64,000 bases of DNA from Trichobilharzia szidati. Taxonomy: Eukaryota > Platyhelminthes > Trematoda > Strigeidida > Schistosomatidae. The stretch is taken from NCBI GenBank assembly GCA_944472155.2, contig OX235271.1, forward strand, positions 43,636,633 through 43,700,632, written 5' to 3'. The notes below the pieces were generated by a model. It searched no databases. It had not been told where the DNA came from and worked only from the letters and a program-made list of their open reading frames with translations. Numbering within the stretch: the first letter of the stretch is position 1; each line of letters starts with the position of its first letter. A program made the position numbers and the translations under genes. Shown piece after piece: positions 11,961 to 22,580 of this stretch.

Positions 11961-12049
11961 ACAACCCCTGAGAACCAAACAGTACTGTTTCGGGACTCTG
12001 CAGGTCGCGCTAAAAACACAAATCGTCAGAAGTTAGAATTCATGGGCCA

Positions 12050-12240
12050 CTGGATTCCGTGGTGGTGGTTGAATGACCAATAAAGTGGCCTCACATCCTA
12101 AACGTTTTGGGTCCGATCCTCTGTGAGGTAGTAAATGCTTACCTTTGAAGAGTCACAAACTAGGATGAAACAGTACTCCTTGGTTTTCAGTAGTCCTCTT
12201 ACTGGTACCAATCCATGATCAAAATTGAAAAAAATCATGT
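12050..12240 (+). repeat. tRNA-like SINE with hammerhead relic
   Basis: Head decayed (GGGTCCGATCCTCTGTGAGG). Body keeps TGAAGAGTCACAAACTAGGA then TGAAACAGTACTCC. The palindromic stem III is lost by a short deletion. Confidence 0.5.
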
Positions 12241-13021
12241 AACCCGAATTATTCGACTTCAAATTTTTGACTAATTCATTTGCCTTATTTTAGGAATGTA
12301 CTTTTTGATATTATTAGGTCGTTTTGCTTGAGATAATCAGTTATATTTTCACAAAAGGTTACGATGATACAGAGGATATTTGTAAACGTGGAAGTTGTAT
12401 TTTGATGAATTAACTTCAGCTGCATACTCACTTAAAACAAAAATTTCCTAAAAGTTGCAGATACTATGCTTTGTAACGACTAACTTACAAAATTTAACAC
12501 TGACAATGGGTATTGTATCATAGAGCTTATTAATCCAAATCCCAGCCTAAAAGGTAGTTGTCCGTCAGCATTCGGGAAGGAATAGCCCAAATAAGTGCCA
12601 TTAGGTAACCGTTTTCTGTTTGCTACCCAACAAAAGCTTTGGAACTGATTTATTTCTGATAGTCTGAAACGTTCTCAGATATAACCAATGGTCAATGAAT
12701 AACTTCTACATGACTCTCGATATGAGTAATACTGTTCCGCCAAAATTCGGGAATATTTTCATATCAAAATATTTATAGATCAGATTCTTTTCGATGCATC
12801 ACAAATGCAAACTACTTGTAATTATATGACAAGGATGTTCAAAAAACTTCATTTCCTTTAAATATTTTTGAAAGGATTCAGCATACTTATAATTACTGGT
12901 TAATTTATTTGGGATATCATTCGTTTAGTAAGGTTATATTTGCCTTAATACATAACAAGGGGATCTGACCCAATGAACTACTAGATCTAGTTCCTTATTC
13001 AGTAGAACATCAAATGCAAAA

Positions 13022-13165
13022 ATCAAAATCCCGGTGGGTGCTGAAGAGTCCTAAACTAGGACGAAACAGCTGTCCAGTACTCCCAGGTTTTCCAATGGTT
13101 CTCTAACTAATGTCAGCTCATGATGAAAATCCTGTAACCAATCAAATCCCTACAAACCAACACTT
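13022..13165 (+). repeat. tRNA-like SINE body with hammerhead core intact
   Basis: Only the 3' half of the SINE is present. At 13040-13075 it keeps CTGAAGA, GTCC/GGAC stem II, GAAA and the palindrome ACAGCTGT followed by C. Of stem I, which elsewhere in the family is GTACTG/CAGTAC, only the 3' strand remains. It ends with the family end GATGTCAGCTCATGATG. Confidence 0.6.
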
Positions 13166-13327
13166 GAATATCAAAATCTATGCATTGGAATCGTGCTATA
13201 AACTGTTGTTATCTCTTCATACTGTTGTAATGTTAAAATTATGATTTAAAAGTGTAAGCGGTGCAAATGTCAACTGAACAGGATGGTTTAAAAGTGAGGC
13301 TCTCATGGTCCTTCATTTCGAAGTTAA

Positions 13328-13395
13328 TGCTGAACATGCTGTTTAGCAGGATAATGAAAGCTTCACAATTAAACCCTCCATTTTACAGAATATAA
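13328..13395 (+). repeat. isolated PLE type B end
   Basis: CTGAACATGCTGTTTAGCAG, then ATGAAAGCTTCACAATTAAA and CCCTCC: a decayed copy of the block at 8148-8202, with no PLE coding sequence nearby. Confidence 0.4.
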
Positions 13396-13399
13396 TAAT

Positions 13400-14140
13400 A
13401 CGAAATTCATCCATGTGAGCTATCTCTCTCTCTCACTCGCTTACTCACTCCATTATTTCAAAGAATAAACTTTAACTAAATCAGTATAAAATGATAAAAA
13501 GAGAATAAATTAAAGTTTCAGGCGAAATATTTCATTTCATCAACTTTAGGTCAAGTTGATACGCTTGGCCGGTTAACAACGAGTTCATATTCTTTTTGAA
13601 AAATGACTAAAAAGGATTTAAAAGAGAATAAATATCACTCTCTACACTATTCTATAAATGATAGTACACTTTTAAGTGTTTTATCTCATTTTTAATACCA
13701 CATCAATGAAGTTTATGCGTGCGATATTAAAGACAAGTGAGTCATAGAAGAAGGACATTCATCATAATAGTTACTCATTTAATTAATGATATACAGGTCT
13801 TAGTGTTACATTTTCTAATTATCATAAAGTTTAAAAGTTCACAATAGTAGTTAATTCATTTTATAATTTTCAAAAAGTTCCAATAAATTTTTGTTTGTGA
13901 GTTTGTATATTTATGGTGGGGGCTCCGTGATGGGATTCACTAATAAATATTACATATTACGCTTACAGTTCTTTAACCTTAAATTTACTCACCGAAATAA
14001 TTCTAATCGGAAATGATGAGTACACCCAGTTTTAAATACAAAGCAAATAGTAAGTCACTCATAGTATATTAGGAGCGTTTTATTTTTTGTATTTTTATTA
14101 TAGCTTGATTCCATACATACAGTATTATTTTATATTTTAT
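13400..14140. other. unassigned AT-rich DNA
   Basis: Contains a short CT microsatellite near 13424-13440 and nothing else recognisable. The last 40 bases hold a broken duplicate of the SINE end (TAGCTTGATTCCATACATAC). Confidence 0.4.
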
Positions 14141-14149
14141 TTTGATTTA

Positions 14150-14319
14150 CAGCTTGATTCCACACCGTATTTTCAGTACAAGTATGGAATTTTCAGCATG
14201 GATATCGGTAGCCCAAATTTTGCAGGCCGACCATAGATATCGGGTGTGCGCCGGCAGGGGATCGAACCCCGGACCATGTGCATGGTCGGCGAGAGTCCTA
14301 ACCACTGTCCCACCGACGC
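14150..14319 (-). repeat. tRNA-derived SINE (GCGTCGGTGGCACAG family)
   Basis: Full-length on the minus strand: head GCGTCGGTGGGACAGTGGTT, B box GGGGTTCGATCCCC, GATATC pair, end GGAATCAAGCTGTA. The best conserved copies are this one, 19313-19495 and 57981-58150. Confidence 0.8.
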
Positions 14320-14329
14320 ACAGACAGAA

Positions 14330-15120
14330 ATGCTATAGAATGATTGGTGCATAAACATTCAATATTGTATTGGTAATGAAATTGTATCACGATTATTCAT
14401 GATCATAAAAAACTAGCTGTAGTGTTTCTTAGGAGAATAAAAGCGCATACGAATTGGTCACTGTTGGATAATCAATTTAACTATCTAAATAAGTTAGCCA
14501 GATGTTTGATGTACTTCCTAGACAAAATGAGAAGGTACCACTTTCTTTTATCGAACACTACAAACTGATACTGTCTATCAAGAAAGGTAGATCGGTAGGG
14601 AACCTTATTTTACCTTGTTACTTAATGGCATCTATTATACTCACGTGCAACCTTAGAGACTTACACTTGAGCCGTACAACTCCGACTTTACCACCAAGCC
14701 ATTTTGATCACAACTAATTCCTTGTAGAATTGACCGATTTAGAAGAATCAATCGACCAGTAGTAACCAAATGTTGATCACAGTTCATCCACTAAGTATGT
14801 GGAGTGTAGCTTATATGCTGAATAACTCTATGTATTTTAACCTATTTTTATAGGAGATGGTAAGAGTCACGTAGTAAGATATCGTGAGTAAAACTGTAAA
14901 AGATACAGAAAGTGGATTTCTGCAACTAATATGTTATTGAGTTAGACAAAACTACAATGGTAATTTAGTCACAAAGTGTCAAAAGGAAATCACACCAATA
15001 TTGATAGTAACAATGATAAGCAAATACGAAGTAATGATAATACCGGTGTGGAAAGTTGAGTACCTGTAGTTTAATTTTTCATAGCTCACCCATGTTTATT
15101 TCGTTATCTTTCTCTTCACA
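14330..15120. other. unassigned AT-rich DNA
   Basis: A 71-codon open frame (14502-14717) has no recognised relative and is probably chance. Confidence 0.4.
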
Positions 15121-15126
15121 TTTGAT

Positions 15127-15330
15127 TTAGTGATATATATATCAAAACAAATGATTCAGCGAAGAGACTCTTTTCAACGAATTTATCATCAAGCTGTACA
15201 ATCGTATATATATGGTTTTAAGAAGTTATATCCGGTGAGGGAATTGAAACATAGGTGTGAATGCATGAAATAATAATAATAATATGAAGTGCAATTAAAA
15301 CTAAAATGTTTGTGATTATAATCGTGGTCA
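15127..15330 (-). repeat. inverted copy of the PLE 3' end
   Basis: The reverse complement of this stretch matches 17757-17960 almost base for base; the only difference I see over about 190 bp is one transition (ATATCC versus ATATTC). It lies about 100 bp upstream of the PLE ORF, so the element is bounded by inverted terminal copies. It includes a hammerhead-like motif at 15157-15196. Confidence 0.9.
15157..15196 (-). ncRNA. hammerhead-like motif, inverted PLE end (type A)
   Basis: The 40 nt are identical, on the opposite strand, to 17891-17930: stem I CAGC/GCTG, TTGATGA, GAAA, AAGA/TCTT stem III with GTC loop, then C. See the 17891 entry for the doubts. Confidence 0.4.
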
Positions 15331-15423
15331 CCAACAAATAAACAATGTCTTTTAATTCTAAGCTATCTAATCGCCTAAAGTCTATCGAATGTCTTCGAAA
15401 ATTTCCTGAGAATTCTGAGATAC

Positions 15424-17400
15424 ATGTTCAATCACTCTTCTATATCCCTATCAAAATTGCAAATGGAAGCCTTGTCAATGGGTTCGAAGTTTTGTGATGT
15501 TAATCTCAATGTCAGCAAGCTAAATACACATGTCCAGTTTGAGAATCTACTCAGTCAAACTTATGATCTCACACCATCGTCAGAACAGGACTTCCAATGC
15601 TTCAAATCTACAATCACTGACTCTTGCAATCAATACCTTAATGCAAGATCAAAAATGCAAAGTCTTCTGACCAAACAGCACAAAGAAGAACTTAAACTTT
15701 TGACGCATAACAACGATATATTACTAACACGCCCTGACAAGGGTGCAGGTGTTGTTATTATGGATCGTAAGGATTATATCGAAAAAATGTCAGGTCTACT
15801 TTCAGACAGCAGTAAATTCTCGAAACCGAACGAGAAAAATAAGACGGAATCAATTGAGAAAGAACTTACAGAAGCTTTAAAAAGAATGAAGAACAATCAT
15901 CTCATTCGTGAAGAATTATACGAAAAGATCAGACCAACAGGATCTCTAATACCAAGACTTTACGGTCTACCGAAAATACACAAAGCTGGCCTTCCACTCC
16001 GCCCTATCTTGGATATGTCTGGATCGCCCTATCATCCAGTAGCTGGATGGCTAGCTGAAATCCTTGAACCTGTCAGGGAACAGCTATCTAATCATTCTCT
16101 TCGGGACACCTTCCAATTTGTTGAATGTATACAGGATATAAATGCGTCGAATAAACATATGTTGTCTTTGGACGTAGAATCCCTATTTACGAACGTTACA
16201 CTGACAGAAACTATATGTTTTATATTCAAATATATAGAAGACAACAAACTGAATATAGGTATACCCCCTACAGATCTGAAAGAACTACTTCTGAGATGTA
16301 CATTGAATGTACAGTTTACTTTCAATGAAGCAATCTACAGACAGAAGGATGGTATTGCAATGGGTTCTCCCTTGGGTCCTCTCCTTGCAGACTGTTTTAT
16401 GTCCAGTCTAGAAAATGATCAGCTGAAGCCTATAATCAGAAGTTTTCAAATGTACAAAAGGTATGTAGATGACACCTTTATTATTTGTAATAGTGATTGT
16501 AACTTAAATAATATATTAGATGTATTTAATGGTTGCCACCCGGCGATAAAATTCACACTCGAAGTGGAGAACGAGTCTAGCATGCATTTCCTCGATGTGA
16601 ACTTATCGAGAGGGACCGATGGAACCCTGAAAAGATCGATTTATCGCAAGCTGTCATGGAGTGGTCAACTGACAAATTTCTATAGCTGGGTACCCATTGG
16701 TCGAAAACGAAACCTGATCTGGTCGCTTGCCACTCGTATTCGGCGCATATGTAGCCCTGATACTGTGGAAGATGAGTTATATATCTTGAGGAAAATCCTA
16801 ATAGAAAATGGATTTCCACCACGTTTTTTAGATAAGAATATGCATTCAAATCCTAAAAAACGTGACTTATCAACCGTACCCAAGAAGATACTTTACATGA
16901 GCTTGGAATTCAAAGGGGACTTAGCTTCCGATATCATGAAACGGAGGATATCACAATCCCTGAAAAGAACATTCCCTGCTGCATCTTTGAGAATAGCCTT
17001 TACCAGTCGACCATTACTGTTCAATAACCTGAAGGACAAGATCCCGCTGTTGACCAACTCTATGTGTGTTTATCAATTCACCTGCTCGTGTGGAGCTAGG
17101 TTTATCGGTCGTTTGACACGAGTTTTGTCCAAGAGGGTGCAAGAACACTATCCTGCATGGTTACGAAAAGGTGGTAGTGAAGCAGTAAGAAGCGCGATCA
17201 TTGAACATCTGGTCGATAATGATCAGCCTATCTCTATAGCCTCCGCCTTCAAAGTCATCTACAAGGCAAAAAGTAATTTACCAAAATCACTACGTACCCG
17301 ACTCATCTGTATTGCTCAAGCTTTGGCTATCGAGACAGAAAAGCCAGATCTCTGTGTGCAGAAAAAGTTCGTTCAACCCCTCCAACTTTCATGGTCCTAA
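15424..17400 (+). CDS. Penelope-like element ORF: reverse transcriptase + GIY-YIG endonuclease
   Basis: A 658-codon uninterrupted ORF, the best PLE protein in the window. In order: N-terminal helical part; RT start LLTRPDKGAGVVIMDRKDY (about residue 100); PRLYGLPKIHKAGLPLRPI; MLSLDVESLFTNV; GIAMGSPLGPLLADCFM; the catalytic box KRYVDDTFII (about residue 345); a thumb/linker region; then the GIY-YIG nuclease CVYQFTCSCGARFIGR with EHYPAWL, and the C-terminus PDLCVQKKFVQPLQLSW. PLE proteins copy RNA at nicked chromosomal ends, the nuclease making the nick. At 658 aa it is shorter than many PLE proteins (about 800 aa), and the in-frame codons upstream of the Met run only to a TAA at 15376, so the N-terminus may be truncated. 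No disabling mutation is visible in the catalytic boxes. Confidence 0.92.
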   Translation: MFNHSSISLSKLQMEALSMGSKFCDVNLNVSKLNTHVQFENLLSQTYDLTPSSEQDFQCFKSTITDSCNQYLNARSKMQSLLTKQHKEELKLLTHNNDILLTRPDKGAGVVIMDRKDYIEKMSGLLSDSSKFSKPNEKNKTESIEKELTEALKRMKNNHLIREELYEKIRPTGSLIPRLYGLPKIHKAGLPLRPILDMSGSPYHPVAGWLAEILEPVREQLSNHSLRDTFQFVECIQDINASNKHMLSLDVESLFTNVTLTETICFIFKYIEDNKLNIGIPPTDLKELLLRCTLNVQFTFNEAIYRQKDGIAMGSPLGPLLADCFMSSLENDQLKPIIRSFQMYKRYVDDTFIICNSDCNLNNILDVFNGCHPAIKFTLEVENESSMHFLDVNLSRGTDGTLKRSIYRKLSWSGQLTNFYSWVPIGRKRNLIWSLATRIRRICSPDTVEDELYILRKILIENGFPPRFLDKNMHSNPKKRDLSTVPKKILYMSLEFKGDLASDIMKRRISQSLKRTFPAASLRIAFTSRPLLFNNLKDKIPLLTNSMCVYQFTCSCGARFIGRLTRVLSKRVQEHYPAWLRKGGSEAVRSAIIEHLVDNDQPISIASAFKVIYKAKSNLPKSLRTRLICIAQALAIETEKPDLCVQKKFVQPLQLSWS

Positions 17401-17960
17401 TCCCTCTATGCTAAAGTATGGTAATCCCCAATCATATTTTAGCTCTACCAATTCTTCATTTTTTTCATTTTTGTCTATTCAATTTGTATACTCTTCCTTA
17501 TTAAGTCAATTGTAACTATTACTACTCTCACTTTTAATTGTCCCCGGTATTATTTCACTTGTTCCACTTGTCATTATTCTAAATCAATTCCTTTATGCAA
17601 CATTAAATTCTATGCTATTAAATTTCACACAATATTACGTAACGTTTTTATTTTTCGATTTGTCTACTAATCTTATAATTGCACACCTTTTTCAAGTTCT
17701 ATCCATCCTATGATTTATTTTATACATGACATTAATTTGCTTTGCCACTTGACATTTAACTACGATTATAATCACAAACATTTTAGTTTTAATTGCACTT
17801 CATATTATTATTATTATTTCATGCATTCACACCTATGTTTCAATTCCCTCACCGAATATAACTTCTTAAAACCATATATATACGATTGTACAGCTTGATG
17901 ATAAATTCGTTGAAAAGAGTCTCTTCGCTGAATCATTTGTTTTGATTTTCTATATGTTAC
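17401..17960 (+). repeat. PLE 3' UTR and terminal repeat
   Basis: T-rich UTR followed by the terminal block whose last 200 bp are mirrored at 15127-15330. Includes an ATT repeat, CCATATATATACGATTGTAC and the hammerhead-like motif. Confidence 0.85.
17891..17930 (+). ncRNA. hammerhead-like motif of PLE end (type A)
   Basis: Stem I CAGC/GCTG; TTGATGA in the place of CUGAUGA; TAAATTCGTT where stem II should be (no good pairing); GAAA; stem III AAGA/TCTT with a GTC loop; C17 directly before the stem I return. Layout and spacing match a small type I hammerhead; the U3 base and the missing stem II argue against good activity. PLE-encoded hammerheads are established in other animals. Confidence 0.45.
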
Positions 17961-17964
17961 TATG

Positions 17965-18520
17965 GGAATTTTCCATGATATATATATACTGTTGTAACTG
18001 TTGTTTTAACAATCCTCAGTGAAACTTCATCTATGATTTCTGTGGAAAAAGTGAAAAAATTTCAAACCTTCAAATAACATCTACTTGACATTAGAGGCCG
18101 TATACACTTCTGACTTTCTCATCCCAAATGACTGAGAGAGCCGCATGGTTTTAAAATAACAGTGAACCGTCTAGTGATCACTACTTTCTAACTGCCGACA
18201 TCAGTGTACACTCCAAAATCAAGTAGACTGCATATTTGGCTTGCATATTTATTCTCTAGGTAATTTTGCCTGAGAGAGTGAATTTGAATAAGCAAGTAAC
18301 ATAAAAAGCCACCTGTAATAGGTTTATATTTGCTTGCATAGCTTTAAAGGCACATAATTAGTCATAAAAGTGACACCTGATTGGCTCTAGATGTGTGAAG
18401 TGAAATCGATAACATTGCGATTGTAACACTGATATTTCATAACTTAATCAAGTTTATGGGTGAGCATTTAGAACTGACATATATTTAGGAGAATCTAACT
18501 CTATAGAAATAACTTCACCT
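17965..18520. other. unassigned AT-rich DNA
   Basis: No frame or repeat recognised. Confidence 0.35.
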
Positions 18521-18524
18521 TGGT

Positions 18525-19285
18525 CGTAAGCCCGGAAAAAGAAGGAAAGTTGGGTGTGGGGTTGGCAACCCTATCCCGGGAAATCAACCAAATCGCTGTT
18601 GAAACTTCAATGCACAGGTGAAATATGAAAGAAAAACTAATTCTTCGCTGGAATCAGAGAGACAGGGTGACACTGGCTAGCAGGAACATTCACGAAGCCA
18701 GTCAGCTAATGTGTCGTATTTCGATGAAAGCAAAAATCAACATCGGGACGTAGAATATTTGTACTGTGTACGAGTCTGGAAAGGTTGCTCAGGTTACCGT
18801 AGAAATGGGAAGATATGACAGAAGAGTGCTTGGAATATGTAAGAGAAGGCAAAATGGATTTAGATTCTCCAAATTGTCATTTGAACATTGAATAATCTAC
18901 TTTTATCGTTGAGACGACAACCACGAGAACATCGACAGTATGGAAGGGTTCCATGCAACAGGAATGAGTCTCCTTCAGAAGTAACACAGAAATTAAAATC
19001 AGAAGGAAGAAAAGGGACAGTTATTTAGTGCTACGCACCTACAAACAACTCAGAACAAGAGAAGAAGGAATAAGTCTACAGACAACTGCAAATATTTATA
19101 GACAAGGCTCAAGCTCTTTGGTGACATCAAAATCCTGACGGGTGATATAAATTTCAAATTGGGAGCTTGCAACATAGTAAGAGAACTCATCATGGATTGA
19201 GATCAACTTGGTGAAGTAAATACGGTCAGAGAACTTTATACAGACAGGATGGAATTAGTGAATGCTTATCATATAGGTTAATAAA
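18525..19285 (+). pseudogene. RTE-clade retrotransposon 5' part (5'UTR + AP endonuclease), decayed
   Basis: 18525-18640 is the RTE 5' leader (GAAGGAAAGTTGGGTGTGGG then GTTGGCAACCC), also present at 24.4 kb and inside the SINE-like element at 45.2 kb. From 18740 a broken frame gives TVYESGKVAQVTVEMGRYD and, further on, YAPTNNSEQE, matching the N-terminal apurinic-type endonuclease of RTE proteins. Many stops and frameshifts. No RT follows. Confidence 0.65.
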
Positions 19286-19312
19286 AACCCAAGTTATTTG
19301 GATATCATCATT

Positions 19313-19495
19313 GCGTCGGTGGCACAGTGGTTAGGACTCTCGCCGACCATGCACATGGTCCGGGGTTCGAACCCCTGCCGGCGCACACCCGATATCTATG
19401 GTATGCCTGAATTTGGGCAACCGATATCCATGCTGAAAGTTCCACACTTGTACTGAAAATACGGTGTGGAAATCAAGCTGTAAATCAAAAAAAAA
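19313..19495 (+). repeat. tRNA-derived SINE (GCGTCGGTGGCACAG family)
   Basis: Complete head GCGTCGGTGGCACAGTGGTT, strong B box GGGGTTCGAACCCC, body and A-rich end. The cleanest tRNA-like head of the family here. Confidence 0.82.
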
Positions 19496-19499
19496 CTAC

Positions 19500-20290
19500 T
19501 TCCATCTTTTTATATTACAATGAGTAGGAGTGTATAATCTTACTAGTATGTTGCCCAAGGCCATCAAAGTGTGGATAGTTTCAGTAAGAATGATAATATT
19601 TTGTCCTTACCAAACAAATATCAATTTATGCATTGCTTAAGCACAGATATTAGACAAAAGTTGTATGATGAATAAGCTTGACTCAAGATCATCTGAGATT
19701 ACCATAATTAGAAGTTGTAGTTAGAAAAACAAATACATAAAGAACTTGTAACATTCACTGCATTTCTGTTTGAATTATGCAAATTTCAATATTCAGAGTA
19801 GGGAATACGCTTGCCACTTGAATGCAATTATATCATTATCACATAAATTCTTCTCAAAGAACAAGCAAACAAACAGATTCGCCTTGTAAGATAAATAAAC
19901 GCGCGCGCGCGCTATTCCAATGTGTATTATATGACTTCTATAGGATTTAATTCGAAATTATTTGTCAACATTTCAGTGAGGTATTAAGTGAAATGGGACA
20001 ATCTACTCTGTACTTACTTATTCGAGAAAAACGCACTCATTGCTTTGAATTATCTATAAAACTGATATCAATATGCTCATCTCATTCTAAAATTTGTTAA
20101 ATAAATACAATCACGATATCTATTTAAGAGGTATTATCTGTAAGCATCTGAGATGAAAAGTAGAATATGCCATTTCATCTCAGACCACAGTGAAATGTTT
20201 ACAAATGATTTCAAATTAAATCGTATAACTGAAGACAATCTATAATAATAACATACTCGGATAGCGTGTGTCTTAGTTTACCGAATATTC
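19500..20290. other. unassigned AT-rich DNA with a CG microsatellite
   Basis: A short (GC)n run sits at about 19900-19912. Otherwise nothing is recognised. Confidence 0.4.
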
Positions 20291-20300
20291 AGAAACTTAT

Positions 20301-20543
20301 CTATCTGAAACTTTTGATGAAAGCTTGTGCATCTTCCTCTGACATTTCAAATATATATAAATATGTTTGTTCTGTAGGGGGGAATTCCAATGCCTTTTTT
20401 ACAATAGATGGGAAGTGATCACGTTTATCAGTAAAAGCATATGTGTGATTTATGTTCACGGTAGTGGAAGGGGAATGTCCTATTTCGGCGTATACTACTG
20501 ACAAGATATATCCGTGGTATGTGGAGAGACGTTCTTCAACACA
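20301..20543 (-). other. unidentified open frame, possible exon or repeat-encoded fragment
   Basis: From about 20543 the minus strand is open for about 80 codons, through HILCVEERLSTYHGYILSVV and YAEIGHSPSTTVNINHTYAF to EMSEEDAQAFIKSF and a stop at 20301. There is no ATG at the front; a TTG is at 20504, and an AG suitable for a splice acceptor lies just upstream of the ERLSTYHG segment. The composition looks protein-like rather than random. I do not recognise the family. It could be the last exon of a gene or a piece of an unrecognised transposon. Confidence 0.3.
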
Positions 20544-20809
20544 AAGAATATGTCAAACAGCATAGTGATAGATTTGATGTCAAAGAGAGCGAATGTGAAC
20601 CAGCTTTCGAGTAAAACATGGAAGACATAAAAAGAAGAAGACAAAGAAACAACACTCTATTACTCTTAGTGTCTAGTTGTCACTACTGAGAAGTCATAGA
20701 AACCAATCTCAGAGAGAATAGCAATAAAGGTGATACCGTTTCCAGTGAGCTAAAAAGCACTACTGAAAGCAAACAAAACATCTTCAAGTATTGGTGCTTT
20801 TAGGGATTT

Positions 20810-20995
20810 AGTTTGCTTGGTTGGAGGATTTCATCATAAGCTCACACCACTGGAAAACCTGGGAGTACTGGATAGCTGTTTCGTCAGCCTAGTTTGGGAC
20901 TCTAAAGCAGTACGCAACTACCGCCAGGGTTCGAAACCAGGACCTTCTGGTTACAAGGCGAGCTGGTTGACTGTTAAGCCACTGGGACCCAATCC
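20810..20995 (-). repeat. tRNA-like SINE with hammerhead relic
   Basis: On the minus strand: head with B box GGTTTCGAACCC, then GCGTACTGCTTTAGAGTCCC, AAACTAGGCTGACGAAACAG, CTATCCAGTACTCCC. Stem I (GTACTG/CAGTAC) is complete and GAAA is kept; the CUGAAGA box is mutated. Confidence 0.6.
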
Positions 20996-21009
20996 AATTG
21001 CTTAATGAT

Positions 21010-21765
21010 CAAAGGAACATCTATTGAAAAGCTTTCATTTTACTGAATATATCTCTGAATTGTTTCCAACCCATTCAAGTTTCCACTGGACAACAAAAAT
21101 ACTCGAATAATTAGAAAATTCTTTGTAAGAAGTAACTCTCTGGTGGCTGATTTCTAGGTGGCACTGAAGCCACCGAGATTTTGTCTAATGATAGTTTATA
21201 ATCTTCGAACAACACTTGGAATATTATTAAGACGTAAAATTGAGTACAATGATCATAATTCAAACCTCCTTAGTAGAAATATATCAAGGCAACTATTTTC
21301 AGTGAAATCAGAGCTTTCCCTACAGATAGATGATAGCATATAACATTTGCTCATTAAGCCTGATTTATAAACTTTACCTTGAATATAAAACAGAATGTCT
21401 CTACTTTTAAAGACTGTTGACAGTGTAATTTCATACTATTCTGTTTAATCGATATAGCAAACAGTAATATATGATCTTATTGGATGATAGCCATTAGCAG
21501 ATTTCAATTTGCTAAAGAATTAAAACTACATTTAGTACTACACTTAAAGAACTTTTTGATAATATGAATTGCTTGATTTACTCTTTTATGCTGATCTGTT
21601 CTCATCAATAGGATGTATTTAAACTTATGAAGAATTTCATTTTCCACAAAACATGTGGACTCACGTCGGTCAGTGTCAAAGTCACCGACTGTATGACTAA
21701 GTTATTAATTTATTTACCTATGTCACACTTTCCACGAAGTAAGCTACAAGCCAGATTTATTGCAT
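21010..21765. other. unassigned AT-rich DNA
   Basis: Nothing recognised; a 61-codon open frame at 21158-21343 is probably chance. Confidence 0.35.
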
Positions 21766-21772
21766 GTAATGT

Positions 21773-22035
21773 TGTGGTGAGAGATGGTTGCTAGCCAAAT
21801 TGGTTGACAGTAATTGAGGTCAAGGTCAAGATGGACAGGCGGATACAGTTAACATATAGATGAACTGACACAGCCACAAGAGATGCAAGGTTAACTTTGT
21901 GTGAGAAACAACCAATCAAAAGACTGTATTTTCTACTAACATTAACCTACAATAATGTACATCAAAATCTATAAATACGTGTTGATTTTTCGTAATAAAC
22001 GTTCTGTTGCCTGACCCTTGTCTTCTGTTGTTACA
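21773..22035 (+). mobile_element. solo LTR of a Ty3/Gypsy element
   Basis: A 263-bp LTR bounded by TGTGGTGAGAG and GTTGTTACA. The same LTR bounds the deleted element at 29594-30327 and is related to the LTRs of the intact element at 48924-53399. Flanks ATGT and ATGC suggest a 4-bp target duplication with one change. No internal sequence, so it arose by LTR-LTR recombination. Confidence 0.85.
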
Positions 22036-22580
22036 ATGCTACTCATTCGTCAGGGGTATAATAGAAAGAAGGGGAAATCGAAATTGGAACCCATTAGATG
22101 AATCATATAGGTCGATTAACTACAAGTTCACAAAATCGCTAAAAGATCCGACTAGGCTGTGTATACAAATCAGCCGATGATGAATAGTAACAATTAATTC
22201 CAATTTATGAACTTCCGTAATATCAAACTACCCAGTTGACTAAACGCGGTGTCGACTTTACAGAATAGTCTTCAGTCAGAACCGCAGAAATGTAAATTAA
22301 ATCCGCTACTTTCAGATGACTAATTTATGTCTAAACATTCTTATTCATATTTCCGCTTCCTATTTTCTATCCTGTTGAGGGCAAAGTTAAACTTTAAGCA
22401 CCACTAACTACCAATCAGCGAATGACCTCGAACGCACCAATCACGTGAAGGAGGCATTTTTGTGTATGGAATACATATATTTATGAAATAATGCATAAAA
22501 ATTGTAGAAAAGTATTACAGAGTATACCTTGCTCTCACTTGTGATAAAAATAGCTCTCAGTTTTAGGTTGGAGTATCAAC

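Noticed and set aside
14142..14354. Open frames over the SINE at 14.15 kb (also 57987-58178)
   Set aside because: Same peptide-like sequence at both SINE copies because the repeat is the same; it is a non-coding SINE.
19313..19385. Possible functional tRNA gene
   Set aside because: A and B boxes are present, but no full cloverleaf or anticodon arm can be drawn, and the same head recurs in four repeat copies.
19898..19914. CG dinucleotide run as a possible CpG island
   Set aside because: Too short; simple microsatellite.
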